64,000 nucleotides of DNA, taken from NCBI GenBank assembly GCA_034509735.1, contig JACGWO010000003.1, positions 12,400,001 to 12,464,000 of the forward strand. The letters run 5' to 3'. Shown in pieces: positions 23,849 to 36,140 of the stretch. Positions within the stretch are counted from its first letter, which is position 1, and the number at the start of each line of letters is the position of its first letter. Source of the stretch: Sesamum alatum. Taxonomy: Eukaryota; Streptophyta; Magnoliopsida; Lamiales; Pedaliaceae. The position numbers were made by a program, and so were the translations under genes. A model generated the notes under the pieces. That model saw only the letters and a program-made list of their open reading frames with translations, had not been told where the DNA came from and did no database searches.

Positions 23849-25857
23849 TGAAAGAAAATCCGGTGGATCGTCTGGGGAATTGCGCGAATGCGGAAGCGCG
23901 GTAAAATAAAACATATTAAATTTTACAAAATAAAAGGCATGCTTTTAATTTAAAGAACACGCTCAAGGGGTGTGCCCTTGAGGTTCCCGGCATTCGGTGT
24001 ATCTCATGATCATAAAACAATTAAATATATCATGGAGGCCATAGAGTTGAAAAATAAAGAGGGACGAAAATCTTAAACGAGACCTACCCGTTGTCGTTTC
24101 GTCTTCAACTGCTACTCGCGTTGTTCCCCGTTTTGCACCAAGACCTCGTTCTTGAGATCCTCCAAATCGTGACACACGATCCACCCACGTATCTTGCACG
24201 TCGTGCTAGCAACGAACAAGTATTATTTTTGGAGTGGACGAATCAATAACTCGTTATCAATTAACGGTATTGGTTCGTCTAAGTTCTTGATGTTCCAAGA
24301 ACAAAAAGAACTAAGGAAAAAAATATTTTCTTGCTAGAAAAAGAGAGAGGGGCGGACGAGAGGTAGGAGAGGGAGAGTGTGTGTTGTGTGTGTTTTTCAA
24401 GAATCATCAATCCACAAATGTTGGAAGCTAGGGGTTTATATAGAGGAAGAGTTTAATCCTCTTTAAACTCAAACTCTAAGTAACCTAATTTGACTAGGAT
24501 TTTGACCTAGTCAAAGTCCTAGTCAAACTAGTGTTTGACCTAGTCAAACGAATCCTAGCCTTCCATCTCCCCTTTCCATCTCAACCGTTGATTTTAATTT
24601 AATGGAATATTTAAATCCTATTAAATATTCCAAAAGGCTAAAAGAATAAATATAATATAATAAATAAATATATAATTTATTCTAAGCCATTAAATCAACC
24701 CTTTTATAAATCCTATTTATTAATTTAATTCCCTTTATCAAATAGAAGGAATTAATTTCTCCAAGAAAATATAGGACCCGATTAAATCTAATTTAATCAT
24801 TCCTTTACTCCAATATTTAATTCTAAATTAAATACTAAGTGTGTGTGTGGATAGTGTGTGACTCTTTAGGTTCACCATTCAGCTAGACTTGGTCGGATTC
24901 CTAGAATCCGTCCGTTACCATGGGTGGCCATCTAGCAACGGTCCATGGCACTAGAGACTAGGTGAAATATTCGGGGATGAACATTTAGGCTCTAACAGTA
25001 CACTTGTCCTTCTGTCTTCGGTCTCATCACTTAGGGTCTAGGGCACGGAAAATGCAGGTACCCATTTTGGACCTAAGTGTCGGTCTGTCTTCACCAAACG
25101 CCGCAAGGGAAACCTTTTCCCTTCTGTTCAGTCACTGTGGCCACAGATTTCAGGGACAAGACACAGAGCATATATGAGACTCAACTGTCAACACCTTTTG
25201 ATAGGAGACAGATCCTTTCTTGGAAACTACTGTCACTTTGTACACCCGAGCTGCACTAGACATGGCTTATGACTACTCAAAAGTATTTTGGCAATCTCTC
25301 ACCATATCTAAGATACAGACCTGATGTACAGGTAAACTCAGCAGTTCCTCAAGTCAAAGGACTTGGCCTGTACCGTTGGAACTAGGAATACACGTCATAC
25401 CTTGCTGACCATACTCAAGGCCCTCCGTAAGATGGTTCCCGCGAGTCACCTCAGTCAGCTGCTTCCTAGCACGCTGACCCACTAACACTGCTTAGACGAC
25501 CTTCGTCACCCGTCGATGAAATACGACAGCAGATGCTTAGTGCAAGTCTCAAAGGGAATCCCGGTACCTCATTTTCGGGATTCCTTGACTTGGAGATTTC
25601 CGAACTGATTCGGTAAGACTGATTTCATGGACCTACCTCCAAGCGTAGTCCCAGTCCCCGAAAACATTACTCAGTCCATGGGCTTTGTTTGCGTAGTGAA
25701 CAGAAATGTAAATGCAGATAAGTGAACGTAAACAAAGTATTGCCATATGAATTTTCACTTCTTTATTCATAAATATTTTATCAAATACCAAAGAATTGTC
25801 TAGACATAGGTTACATATTCCTGCCAAAATTGGCTTACATGGTCACCTATTCTAACA
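23849..25857 (-). mobile_element. Solo LTR-A in the pol region of D
   Basis: A 2009-bp LTR-A in reverse orientation, TGAAAGAAAATCCGGTGG...GGTCACCTATTCTAACA, with a perfect GGTCA duplication (23844-23848 and 25858-25862). The coding sequence of D reads on across it, from GFLGMT on the right to TSQLDNDPKTYGE on the left. No internal region, hence solo. Confidence 0.92.
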
Positions 25858-25862
25858 GGTCA

Positions 25863-26682
25863 TTCCCAGAAATCCATACCTATCAGGTGGTTGGGATATT
25901 CTGGCGGACCTACAAAGGACTGGAACATTATCAGTGGAAACTACAGGCTCAGATGTCGTTGTTTTTGTCTCATGGGGCACCTCATTTGATTCCTCAAGGA
26001 GCACATCATCGCGTCGACTATTCGATAAGAAACCCTTTTCCAAGAACATTGCATTCCGCGAGACAAAGATCTTTTGCTCGGAGGGATCATAGAAATAATA
26101 CATCGCAGTTTCATTTGAATATCCGACAAACCTGCACAAACTAGACCTGGAGTCCAGTTTATCTCCCACTAATCTCTTGACGTATGGAGGGCTTCACCAA
26201 ACTTTCAAGTATTGTAGGAGGCAGGCTTGCCATGCCATATCTCATATAGCGTCTGGGATATCGTCTTAGATGGCGCCATGTTCAAAGGTTTCACCATTGT
26301 CTCAAAAACTGTACCCCCAGAAGGACAAGGGGAGTTCGGTCTAACTTATCATGGATCAGAACATGTACAACAAGGTCTGATTTGGTTCTCAACTTCAAGT
26401 CTGTATTTCTTAAACCTTCCAAAGGTTTCAGACTTGTACCTCATCAGGTAAACATAACCATACCAAGAGTGATCATCAGTAAAGGTTATGAAGTAGGAGT
26501 ACCCACCTCTCGCTTGAGTATTTAATGGTCCATAAACGTCTGTATGGATCAAATCAAAAAGACCGTTGCCTAGCGTGCTTTGTCTAACAAAGGGTTTCTT
26601 GGTCATCTTTTCTTTCAGACAAGACTCACAAGTTCATAGGTTTTCCAAATCATCTATCTCTAGACTTTTGTGTCCACCAACC
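25863..26682 (-). pseudogene. Integrase of copia element D, deleted in the core
   Basis: Reading leftward from the solo LTR at 26683: CESCLKEKMTKKPFVRQ (about 26580-26630), then DLIHTDVYGPLNTQ with the first catalytic Asp and ITFTDDHSWYGYVYLMRYKS. At about 26360 the reading jumps from VENQ straight to an RTLLYMF-like stretch and TELPLSFWGY, skipping roughly 55 residues compared with element C. The segment with the second Asp and the catalytic Glu is therefore missing. It resumes with SPPYVKRLVGDKLDSRSSLC, YYFYDPSEQKIFVSRNAMF and PPDRYGFLGM. Stops also occur near 26190-26300. Confidence 0.8.
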
Positions 26683-28666
26683 TGTTAGAATAGGTGACCA
26701 TGTAAGCCAATTTTGGCGGGTATATGTAACCTATGTCTAGACAATTTCAGGTGTTTGATAAATCATTAATGAATAAAGAAGTGAATTTCATTTGGCATCA
26801 CTTTGTTTGTGTTCACTTATATTTGTTTTTCATATCTGTTCACTACGCAAACAGAGCCCACGGACTGAGAATCAATTTCGGGGACTGGGACTACGCTTGG
26901 AGGTAGGTCCACGGAATCAGTCTTCCCGAATCAGTTCGGAAATCTCCAAGTCAAGGAATCCCGAAAATGGGTACCGGGATTCCATTTGAGACTTGCACTA
27001 AGCACCTGCTGTCGTGTTTCATCGACGGGTGACGAGGGTCGTCTAAGCAGTGTTAGTGGGTTAGCATGCTAGGACGCAGCTGACTGAGGTGACTCGCGGG
27101 AACCGTCTTACGGAGGACCTTGAGTATGGTCAGCAAGGTATGACGTGTGTTCCCGATTTCAACGGTACAGGCCAAGTCCTTTGACTTGAGGAATTGCTCA
27201 GTTTACCTGTACGTTAGGGCTGTATCTTAGATATGGTGAGAGATTGCCAGAATTCTCTTTGGTAGTCATAAGCCATGTCTAGTACAGTTCTGGTGTGCAA
27301 AGTGACAGTAGTTTCCAAGAAAGGATCTGTCTCCTGTCAATAAGTTTTGGCAGTTGAGTCTCATGTATACTCTAGGTCTTGTCCCTAAAACTGTGGCCAC
27401 AGTGACTGAACAGAAGGGAAGGATTCCCTTGCGGCGTTTAGTGAGGACAGACCGACACTTAGGTCCAAACTGGGTACCTGCATTATCCGTGCCCTAGACT
27501 CTAAGTGATGAGACCAAGGACAGAAGGACAAGTGTACTGTTAGAGCCTAAATGTTCATCCCTGAATATTTCACCTAGTCTCTAGTGCTATGGACCGTTGC
27601 TAGATGGCCACCCATGGTAACGGAAGGATTCTAGGAATCCGACCAAGTCTAGCTGAAAGGTGAACCTAAAGAGTCACACACTATCCACACACATTTAGAT
27701 ATTTAATTAGGAATTAAATATTGGAGTGAAGGAATGATTAAATTGGATTTAATCGGGTCCTTTATTTTTCTTGGAGAAATAATTCCTTCTATTAGATATA
27801 AGGAATTAAATTGATAAATTAGGTTTATCAAAGGGATTTATTTAATGGGCTTAAATAATATTTATATTTATTTTAGCCTCTTGGAAATATTTAAATAGGT
27901 TTTAAATATTCCATTAAATTAAATTAAATCAACGGTGAGATGAATGGGAGAGATGGATGGCTAGGATTGTTTTGACTAGGTCAATCACTACTTTGACTAG
28001 GACTTTGACTAGGTCAAAATCCTAGTCAAAATAGGGTTCTTGAAAGAGGAGTTTAAAGAGGATTAGACTCCTCTTCTATATAAACCCCTAGCATCCTACA
28101 AGTTGAAGGATGATGAAACTCCAACACACACACAACACACACACACTTTTCGGCTCTCTCTCTCCTTCTCTCGTCCGCCCTCTCTCTCTACACACTCCAA
28201 GAAATTGTTTCTTTGTTCTCTTGTTCTTGGAACATTAGAACTTGATGAATCAATACCATTAATTCATAATGTGTTATTGATTCATCCACTCCAAAATATA
28301 AAACTTGTTCGTTGCTAGCACGACGTGCAAGATACGTGGGTGGATCGTGTGTCACGATTTGGAGGGTCTCAAGAACGAGATCTTGGTGCAAAACGGGGAA
28401 CAACGCGTGTAGCCATTGAAGACGAAAACGACAACGGGTAGGTCTCGTTTATGATTTTCGTCCCTTTTAATTTTCTACCCTATGGCCTCCATGATTCTTT
28501 TATGTTTTATTATTCATGAGATACACCGAACACCCGGGAATTTCAAAGGCACACCCTTTGAAACGTGTTCTTTAATTTAAAAGCATGTTTAAATTCCATA
28601 TTTAATTTTAATTATACCGCGCTTCCGCATTCGCGCTTTTCCCGGGACGATCCACAATTCCTTTCA
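26683..28666 (+). mobile_element. Solo LTR-A between protease and integrase of D
   Basis: A 1984-bp LTR-A in forward orientation, TGTTAGAATAGGTGACCATG...GATCCACAATTCCTTTCA, with a perfect CAACC duplication (26678-26682, 28667-28671). The pre-integrase reading of D (WYARLDHISKDR to the right, GHKSLEIDD to the left) is continuous across it. This is the best copy for describing the LTR-A promoter. Confidence 0.92.
27969..28085 (+). promoter_or_regulatory. LTR-A promoter: W-box array and TATA box
   Basis: TTTGACTAGGTCAA, CTTTGACTAGG, CTTTGACTAGGTCAAA and CCTAGTCAAAA lie within about 65 bases (27969-28032), giving at least six TTGAC cores on both strands. A TCTATATAAACC TATA box follows at 28075-28085, and a CT-rich, CA-repeat leader near 28115-28200. 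TTGAC being bound by WRKY factors is established; activity of this LTR is inferred. Confidence 0.6.
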
Positions 28667-28671
28667 CAACC

Positions 28672-30029
28672 GTCTTATCCTATCTTTAGAGATATGATCT
28701 AACCTTGCATACCATATTTGTGCGTTATCTTGATTTTCGTGTTTACGTTTTGTGTTCGGCAGTCATAATCCAAGAAGAGTGTGAAAGTATGTACAGACCA
28801 TTTACTAAGGTAAAAAGTAGATGAAACACACCATCATTAATAATATAAAAGACACTTTTATTGATGGTGAAGGAATAACCATCCTTGTCCAGGACGGGTA
28901 TGGATACAACAATCTTACTCATGCTAGGTACATAGAAACAATCAATTAGTACTATCCTAACATGATTACTAATTGATAACTCTATTGATCCTACGGCTTT
29001 CGTAGCGACGACCTTGCCATCTCCTAGCCTTAAGATCATCTCATCCTTGGTTAGTCTTCTACTTTTTTGCAGCACCTGCAAATCATTGCAGATGTGAGCA
29101 CCACATCCGGTCTGGTATCCAAATGCCCATGAAGCATAATTAGTTATCATGTTTACTTCAACCACAAACATACCTGGATTAGATAGGAGTTGTGGGCACT
29201 CTCTCTTCCAATGCCGCTTTCCTTGGCAATGCATGCAGACATCATTTGCCTTAGACAGCTGAGAACCCGTGCCTTTCCTTTCCCTTTGCCCATTCCCACT
29301 GGGCATAGGGGTGCTAGGAGCGCGAGTAGTGGCTACAACTGCCTTCCCTTTCCCTTCTTCCTCTTCCAGCATCCGACCCTCTTGCCATTCGTCTTGGAGG
29401 TTAAAGCCTCTCCTATCAATACCAATAGTGCAGACTTGTGGGTCGTTGCCTCGTATTGGACCAGCATGTTGATCAACTCATGAATAGACCTCTCAAGTTT
29501 TGTTCATGTTGTAGTTGACAATGAACGAGTCATAGGACGGAGGAAGCGACTAAAGGATCACGTTGATGTACGTATCATTGTTAAGCCCAGCTTTAAGGTC
29601 CTCGAGCTTCTCCACTAGATATAGCATCTTGACCCCATGACTCTGTACAGAAGATTCTTCAGCTAGCTTGGTGCCAAAGAATGCTTTTTTGGCGGCATAT
29701 ATAATGTGACTATTCGGAACCGCATAAACCTCGTTCATGCGAAGCATTATGACGGAGACGTCCAACCTATCATATTGCTTCTCAATATCGTTATGCATTG
29801 AAGCCAATATGATACTGCGTACTTTCCAGTTGTCCTCATGCCATCTTTCGAACGTCAAACGTTCTTCTAGCGTGGACTCCTCCGGCAAGTCGATCGGCGT
29901 TGGCTCGTCCAAGACGTAACCTTGGTTCTTGAAACCGAGGACAATCCTCAGGTTTCTTAGCCAGTGTGAATAGTCTATGCCATTGAATTTATTTGTTTCT
30001 AATACCATGGTTAAGGGATTCTTAGACAT
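28672..30029 (-). pseudogene. Gag-protease of copia element D (broken)
   Basis: Starts at 30027-30029 with MSKNPLTMVLETNKFNG. The first open stretch (to 29550) has the Gag region WLRNLRIVLGFKNQGYV and EKLEDLKAGLNND. After a stop the reading continues near 29480-29372 and ends at 28743. The second part holds a zinc knuckle CMHCQGKRHWKREC (CX2CX4HX4C, near 29220) and the protease region SWAFGYQTGCGAHIC near 29100. There the catalytic Asp of DTG is replaced by Gln and two residues are added relative to element C, so the protease is expected to be dead. GVFHLLFTLVNGLY marks the stretch before integrase. Confidence 0.85.
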
Positions 30030-31966
30030 ATCTACATTTATAAAAATGTAAAGCAGAAAGTATAAGTGATGGTAATATTATAGTTCAAGTTGAAGACAGA
30101 TCTTGTAGTCTTTAACCCTCCCACTATTTCGACGAAAGTCCACCACTCTCAAGTGGAGTTTCGGAAAATATTTTTCTAGTGAGCTCGAGATCTATAAGCA
30201 TGACCTCCATGCCCCACTTTTATGATTGACATGAAGAAAACCTCATGGGAGATATCCAATATCATTCTCATCTAATGAGATTACCAAGATATTTTGCCTC
30301 ACCTCTTCGCATGGTTCCAAGGACTCCAAGCGAACCATGTTACTCAGTGTTGGACCCGACCTATCAACCAAATCATGCCTCAATTGTCGCCCCCTATGAC
30401 TCGTGAGACAGAAAAATAACGAGTGCAATCTCTTCGTTCACAATAATGGTGCAGCTTTCCCCTAGTCCAAGTGTGCCATGACTCGTGAGACCACACTTGG
30501 GTAGTGGTATCTTCCTCACCACATTGCTGTGGATGGAAAGCTTGGACGGATCAAAAGCATTTTGATCCAAGTCCATTATGAGCCTAATATTTTATTTCAT
30601 CCAACCAAATGAAAGTTTGTTTTGATAATGACCGAGACCTCATCACATTAAGTGTCTTTGCATGCATAAATATCCAATATTCATAAAGCGATAAATAAAT
30701 ACGCCGCATGCAATAAACATAGCATAACCCCTGTTAAGATGGTCACAAGCCCAACCTATGCGACCCATTGAGACCGCAGTGAGTCTATGGCCTGTCTAGG
30801 TGTGGTCCTACACTATTGCAAAGTAATTAACCTATTGTCATTCCAATGGGCCTTGTGACTCTTCTTGTTTTATACTTTGATGTATCACTTTGAGCCTCCG
30901 ACTCTGTGGGTTTGTTATTATTACAAAATGAAACCTCACCAAAATATTTTTTGACTACTCCCATTACATGGGAATAGTAATACATGAAAAAGAGAAAATA
31001 AGCAAGCCTCAATATCATGAGGTGAAAAATGGGAGATGATAGTCCCAAAACAAGAGGCACGCAGGCCCCACCCGATAGAAATGTAAATAAATTCAATTCA
31101 TTCATACATAAGGTCTAAGACTCTTGTGATCATCCCATATTGATTATATCAACACATAATGCATAATTATACCAAATAATCATGCCAATATAGATAGTCA
31201 AAATATCCAAGTGATGTCCAACATCACAAGATATAAACATATCAATGTAAAAGCTTCAAATTTTAAATTTGATAAACATCATACACAATGCATTCAATGC
31301 ATGTTGAAAACCCTAAACTAATTAAGAAAAATTGATCTAAGGAGAAAATCAATAATTCCAAAATAAAATATGCAAAATTAATTCATTTTAAAAAAAATAT
31401 GCTAAAATTATCCAAAAATCAAATTTTCATAAAAATGTCCAAAACCGGCACAGAACGGCCAACCGTCGTGCCCACAGGCCGGCTGCCTGCGCACTGGGAG
31501 CGCGCGCGCCCCATGTGATGTGCTGGCCCAACCAGCAGTGTTCGCATTTGCGCACAGCGCGCACAAGCGCTCGCCTGCGCACAAAACAATCTACGCGGCC
31601 GCCCCTGCCAGCACACATGCTGGCAGGCACGCCGTCCAGGCTGCGCGCAAGCTTGAGATCAGTCACGCGTCCACCACTAGTAGTCGGCCAGAGGGGCGGC
31701 AGCCAACCACTGTCGTTGTTGTTCCGTTTGTCTCATTTCATGGTTTTTTCATTTCTCATTTCAACATATTTATGTACAAAACAACTGAAAATAAATATGC
31801 AATTTAAAGATCCAATCCATAAAATTATATATATGACGTCTATGAAATCTAAACATATGAATGAGTTCATCAATCTATATATTCACACGTATAAACATGC
31901 TCATAGAGGCGTAAATGTAAATAAAACATGATAAGCACATAGATCTATTGCTCCTTACAACGAACC
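30030..31966 (-). mobile_element. Leader of copia element D
   Basis: Non-coding leader between gag and primer site, about 1.9 kb, AT-rich except for a GC-rich island at 31443-31705 equivalent to those of A and C. It shares with A and C the segment corresponding to 30700-31140 (CCTATGCGACCCATTGAG, then a stretch like CATACATAAGGTCTAAGACTC). Unlike C, it keeps the region between island and LTR. Small open frames across the island are low-complexity and not called. Confidence 0.75.
31443..31705. repeat. GC-rich island in the leader of D
   Basis: GC-rich stretch with GAGCGCGCGCGCC and CAGCGCGCACAAGCGC motifs in AT-rich surroundings, at the position equivalent to the islands in elements A and C. 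Open in several frames on both strands; no protein supported. Confidence 0.65.
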
Positions 31967-31982
31967 GGACTCTAATACCACT
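31967..31982 (-). other. Primer binding site of copia element D
   Basis: On the minus strand directly after the 5' LTR: AGTGGTATTAGAGTCC, matching the initiator Met-tRNA type TGGTATCAGAGC with one change in the core. It sets the orientation of D and the inner edge of its 5' LTR. Confidence 0.75.
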
Positions 31983-34171
31983 TGAAGGATAAACGGATCC
32001 GCCCGGGAGCGCGAGCAGAAGCGAGGGAGTGCGCGTTATTTAAAATAATACATATCAAAAGATCCCAAGGGGTGTACCCTTGGGTTCTCAACTGGGAGTT
32101 TGATGTAGAAATGATAGAAAAAACGACATATCATATAGAGCATAGATAAAACATGAAGAAAACTACAAAAGCGTAAACCCGAATGTTACCTTTTTAGCTT
32201 TCTTTGTATACGGCTACGAGCGTTGTTCCGCGGCCAGACACGTTCACCTAGTTCAAAACTACAAACTCACTAACGTAGTCCACACCACACCGGGAGAGAT
32301 CTCATTTTTCTTGCTAGAGAAAAACGGATCTAGAGAAGAAGACCGAAGAAGAGTCTACACTATAAAGTTAGTGTTCCTTCTTGATCTTGCTTTATTTTTC
32401 AATTGATCCTAGATCAATGAAGGAACAAAGGGGATAGTATGGAGAGAAAAAGAGGGCCAAAACTTAGAGAGTGTAGAGAAACTGTGTGTTTTTCTTTTTC
32501 ATAGAAAAAGATGAATAATGAATTCTTCGACTTTGATGATAGTATATATTCATATATATTTCATTAATGTGATTATTGGAATGTGTCTAAGTTCACCCAA
32601 GGATGTCTAGATACATTCCAATCAATCACCACTAATCATCAATCAAGCCTACCGTTTCATAAGGTATGATTTAATCATACGAAGTGAAAGAGGCTTGATT
32701 GGAGTGGATTTCTCTCTTTCCAAAAGAGACAAGTCAACTGCTCATCAATGGCCATGTATGGCCAATTTTTATTCTTCCAAAAGAAGCAATTTTAGGCCAT
32801 CCCCTTTTGGGAATAAGTTCAACTTCTTCTAATTCCAAAAGTGAAATTAGCACATCTCTTGGCCAAGGTTTAATGGACCAAATTTATTTGTAGTCCAATT
32901 ACAACAAGCCCAAGAACTAAATCATATTTAATTCATCGTCCATTTAAATAATTCCCATTAATCTTTCAATCTAATTAAAAGATCCAAGCTTCGATTGTGC
33001 ACTTAATCGATAAATCCTATTTATCGATAAAACCAGGGCCCAATACAATATCGGTCCGTCCATCCAATGGATAATCCCTTAAGTAATCCAATTACTTATC
33101 ATCCTTTGAAATCAACCCCAAGTTAATTTCTTCACCTCCTCGGTGATTTGTGTGTGACCCTTTTAAGTTCACCCTCAGCTAGACTTGGGCCTTGTCCAAC
33201 AGGAGGTCGTTACCATGGGTGGCCGTCTATCAACGGTCCATGGCACTAGAGACTAGGTGAATATTGACGTGAGCATTTAGGCACTAATTCCGTACGGGTA
33301 CGGTCCTTCCGTCTACCGTCTCCCAGCCTTAGTCTAGGGTATGGAATTGGGCATTGGTTCCCATCATTGACTAGGCGTCTATGCTTAATACTCAAGACTA
33401 CACATGCTTTCATTGAATTGACATAGGAAATCATTTCCTGCTCGATCCACAGGTTTAAGCAGCATAAACGAGTCTCCGAGTGCATAGGAGATACCTCTGT
33501 CACATATTGACAGGGATCGGATCCTCTTCTTGAAACCCCCCATCCTCGCTACACATTCTGACTGCACTGGACAAGGCTTGTAATGAACATGTCAGCAACA
33601 TGATCACCTCTCGCCAGTCCATGCTACAGCCATCGTGTGCACATGACTGCCATGGTTCCGCAAGTCTGAGGACTACTCCTCTACTATCAGAACCGAGGAA
33701 ATCCAATCGTACCGACCAAGCCTCCAAGGCTTCCATATGATGATCCCTGGGAGTTAGCTGAGTTGGCTCGACTTTAATCAACCAACTCACCAAGATCGTA
33801 CAGGTGTCCCACGCCTGTTGCCGATAAAATACGGCACTCATCCAATGAATACGACTCTTGGTGCAAGTCTCTATAGGACTCTCGATGCTCTGTCTCGAGG
33901 TTCTCGACTTAGAATGATTCAAACCCAATCCTTTATCAGTTGGTTTCGTAACCACCATCTAATGCGTGACCTAACTGCATGAGTTGTTGATCGTGGTCTG
34001 TAGGCTTTGTTGTGATATATGTAAAACGACATTTAACATATGGAAAATGAGCACAACAAAGATAACACCAATAGTAATGAACACTCATTTTATTGATTAT
34101 GCATTACATCAAGTTGTCAAATAGATTACAAAATGTCAAACCTATTGGCTTTCTGGTCATCTACTCTAACC
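31983..34171 (-). mobile_element. 5' LTR of copia element D (LTR-B)
   Basis: A 2189-bp LTR from TGAAGGATAAACGGATCCG to GGTCATCTACTCTAACC. The terminal CA has become CC, inferred because the GAATC duplication follows at 34172-34176. It matches the split 3' LTR and the solo LTR at 5978-8188 (shared GGCTACGAGCGTTGTTCC, the palindrome at 32663 and GGTGATTTGTGTGTGACCC). Confidence 0.88.
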
Positions 34172-34176
34172 GAATC

Positions 34177-36140
34177 CACTCATATATCCTCTTCTTCTGA
34201 TCCTTCGTTAGTGTATATACAGCTTTGGGCATCATGTTCGGTCTCTTTTTGTCCACCTCAAACTCCGGTCGATTACATATGATCTTTAGATCCTTCCGTG
34301 CATTCAGATCTTCCTTTGTTTTGTCCTTTATGTCCATCACAGTATTGAATTATATTGTCGAACACATTCTTCTCAATGTGCATGACATCAAAATTGTGTC
34401 GTATCAGATGCGTCCCCTAGTATTCAAAATCCCAAAAGATGCTTTTCTTCCCCCACTTATGGTTGAAATTGTAGCCTTCTGGTTCACTCAGCGGTTGTTC
34501 GACTGCAACACTAAACGCATTGACCTTGGTTCGGATCTGCTCTTCAGTCACCTCGGACGTGTAACCTTTCTTTCTATTCGATTTTTAGTAAAGACTTTCT
34601 TATTCCTGCGATAAGGATGGTCCGCTGGGAGAAACAGCCTGTGGCAGTCAAAATAGCATACCTTCTGACCGTGCTGCAAATAAAATGCCCGTGTATCCTT
34701 CATAAAACTGGACACCCCATAACACCGGCGGTAGTCCATCCAGACGCCATCCCATATGGGGGTAGGTCGTTCACTGTCCGCATCAATGCCACCCGTATCA
34801 TGAATGCCTGGTTTGTCATATTGTCATGCGTATGTACACCCACATGCCATAATATTTTGCAACTCCTCGATCAACGGCTCCAGGTAGACATCGATCAGAC
34901 GTTTGGGATCGGATGGCCTAGGGATCACCATCGTTAGGAATATATACTCAAACTTCATACACATTCCCGGTGGGAGATTGTACGGTGTAACTATCACGGG
35001 CCAACATGAGTGAATTTAACCATACTGCCCATGTGGTGCAAACCCATCCATGCACAGCCTTAGTCTAACATTACGGGGGCTCAACTGCAAAATCAGGATA
35101 TGCCCGGTCGAAATGCTTCCAAGCCTTTGCATCGGACGGATAACACATGGATCCCTCCTCTGTCTGATGGTTGGCATGCCATGCCATGTGCTCGGTAGCG
35201 GCCTCCGACGCATTCAACCTCTGCAGCTGAGGGGTATGCGCCAGATACCTAAGAATGGCATACGGGGACTTCTTGCGTCTAGAATTTCTCTCCCTGGTGG
35301 GCTTGTACCTAGCATCTTCACAAAACTTGCAATATTCCAAATCAATGTCGTCCTTCCAGTATAAACATTCAATCGTTTTTTACATGCATCAATTTCCTCA
35401 ATTGGTAAACCCAAGTCTCTTATCAATTTCTTCATGCTGTAATAATCGGGGGGAAAGTGTGATTTCGGGCATTATATGATCAACCCACTGGCACAATTGA
35501 TCATAGGTTCGCTCGAAAAAAAATCCCTTTGGCCTTGATATTCACCAAACTAGCAATTAACGCCAATTGAGATTGAGTGCAGTCATTCCACAACGGTTGG
35601 TCAGCAGCATGCACTACACAAAAAAACACGGTCTCACAACCCAGAAACATAATCATAGGACCCTCATCGTAATATGAACTAGGCCCGACATCAGAAAGAC
35701 AATACCTAGTACCATCATCAGGCACACCCTCCTGGTTATAAGACGACCAGAAAGACGGGCCGGCGGTATCGAAAACCATCCTCTGCACCCAATCCATCTG
35801 AGGCGCATCACCCCAATGCGAACTACCCTCCTCCTGAACGATTGGCGTTTGCTACTGCTGAACAGGGGGCGCGGTTAATGCATCAAAGTATTTCTGGACC
35901 CTCTCCTCACTATGCGAAGTCCAATTATAATACTCCAGCATAAATCCTTTCATACACAAGTCAAAATTTACCTCGTCCAGTGTTTTAAACCGTTTGTTTT
36001 TGCACTTTCGGCACAGACACTTAATCTTCTCCCCGTTCATATATGCACACTGAGACTTGGCCTATTCTAGAAAAGCAGTAACACCATCCTCAAACTCCGG
36101 CATCACACCCAGCAGGTCTCCGTCATACATCCATCTCCTC
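34177..36140 (-). pseudogene. TNP2-type CACTA transposase, N-terminal part
   Basis: Read leftward: WMYDGDLLGVMPEFEDGV near 36060-36140, the transposase-associated domain with KIKCLCRKCKNKRFKTLDEV and FMLEYYNWTSHSEE (35870-36040), then VVHAADQPLWNDCTQSQLA (about 35560-35620), MKKLIRDLGLPIEEIDACKK (35380-35435), CKFCEDARYKPTRERNSRR (about 35275-35330), KAWKHFDRAYPDF (about 35090-35130), DGFAPHGQYG (35016-35045) and YNFNHKWGKKSIF near 34420-34470. The last part reads LTKDQKKRI at 34190. Stops and frameshifts abound. It joins 3268-4861 when element D is removed. Confidence 0.85.

Larger units (their letters stand above)
4862..34171 (-). mobile_element. Copia element D, full length with nested insertions
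   Basis: A minus-strand Ty1/copia element bounded by GAATC at 4857-4861 and 34172-34176. The 5' LTR is 31983-34171, then a primer site (31967-31982), leader, gag-protease (28743-30029), integrase (25863-26680), RT-RNase H (22345-23848) and polypurine tract (22325-22340). The 3' LTR is split into 4862-5977, 8189-8709 and 22003-22324. Without its nested insertions D is roughly 9.8 kb. It splits the CACTA transposase reading. Its LTRs (LTR-B) differ from those of A and C but share the TGTTAGAATAGGTGACC-type start. Confidence 0.9.

Noticed and set aside
35610..35635. GCACTACACAAAAAAACACGG as a CACTA end
   Set aside because: It lies inside the transposase coding region, where it encodes the FFCVVHAADQPLW stretch on the minus strand. 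No subterminal change or target duplication there.
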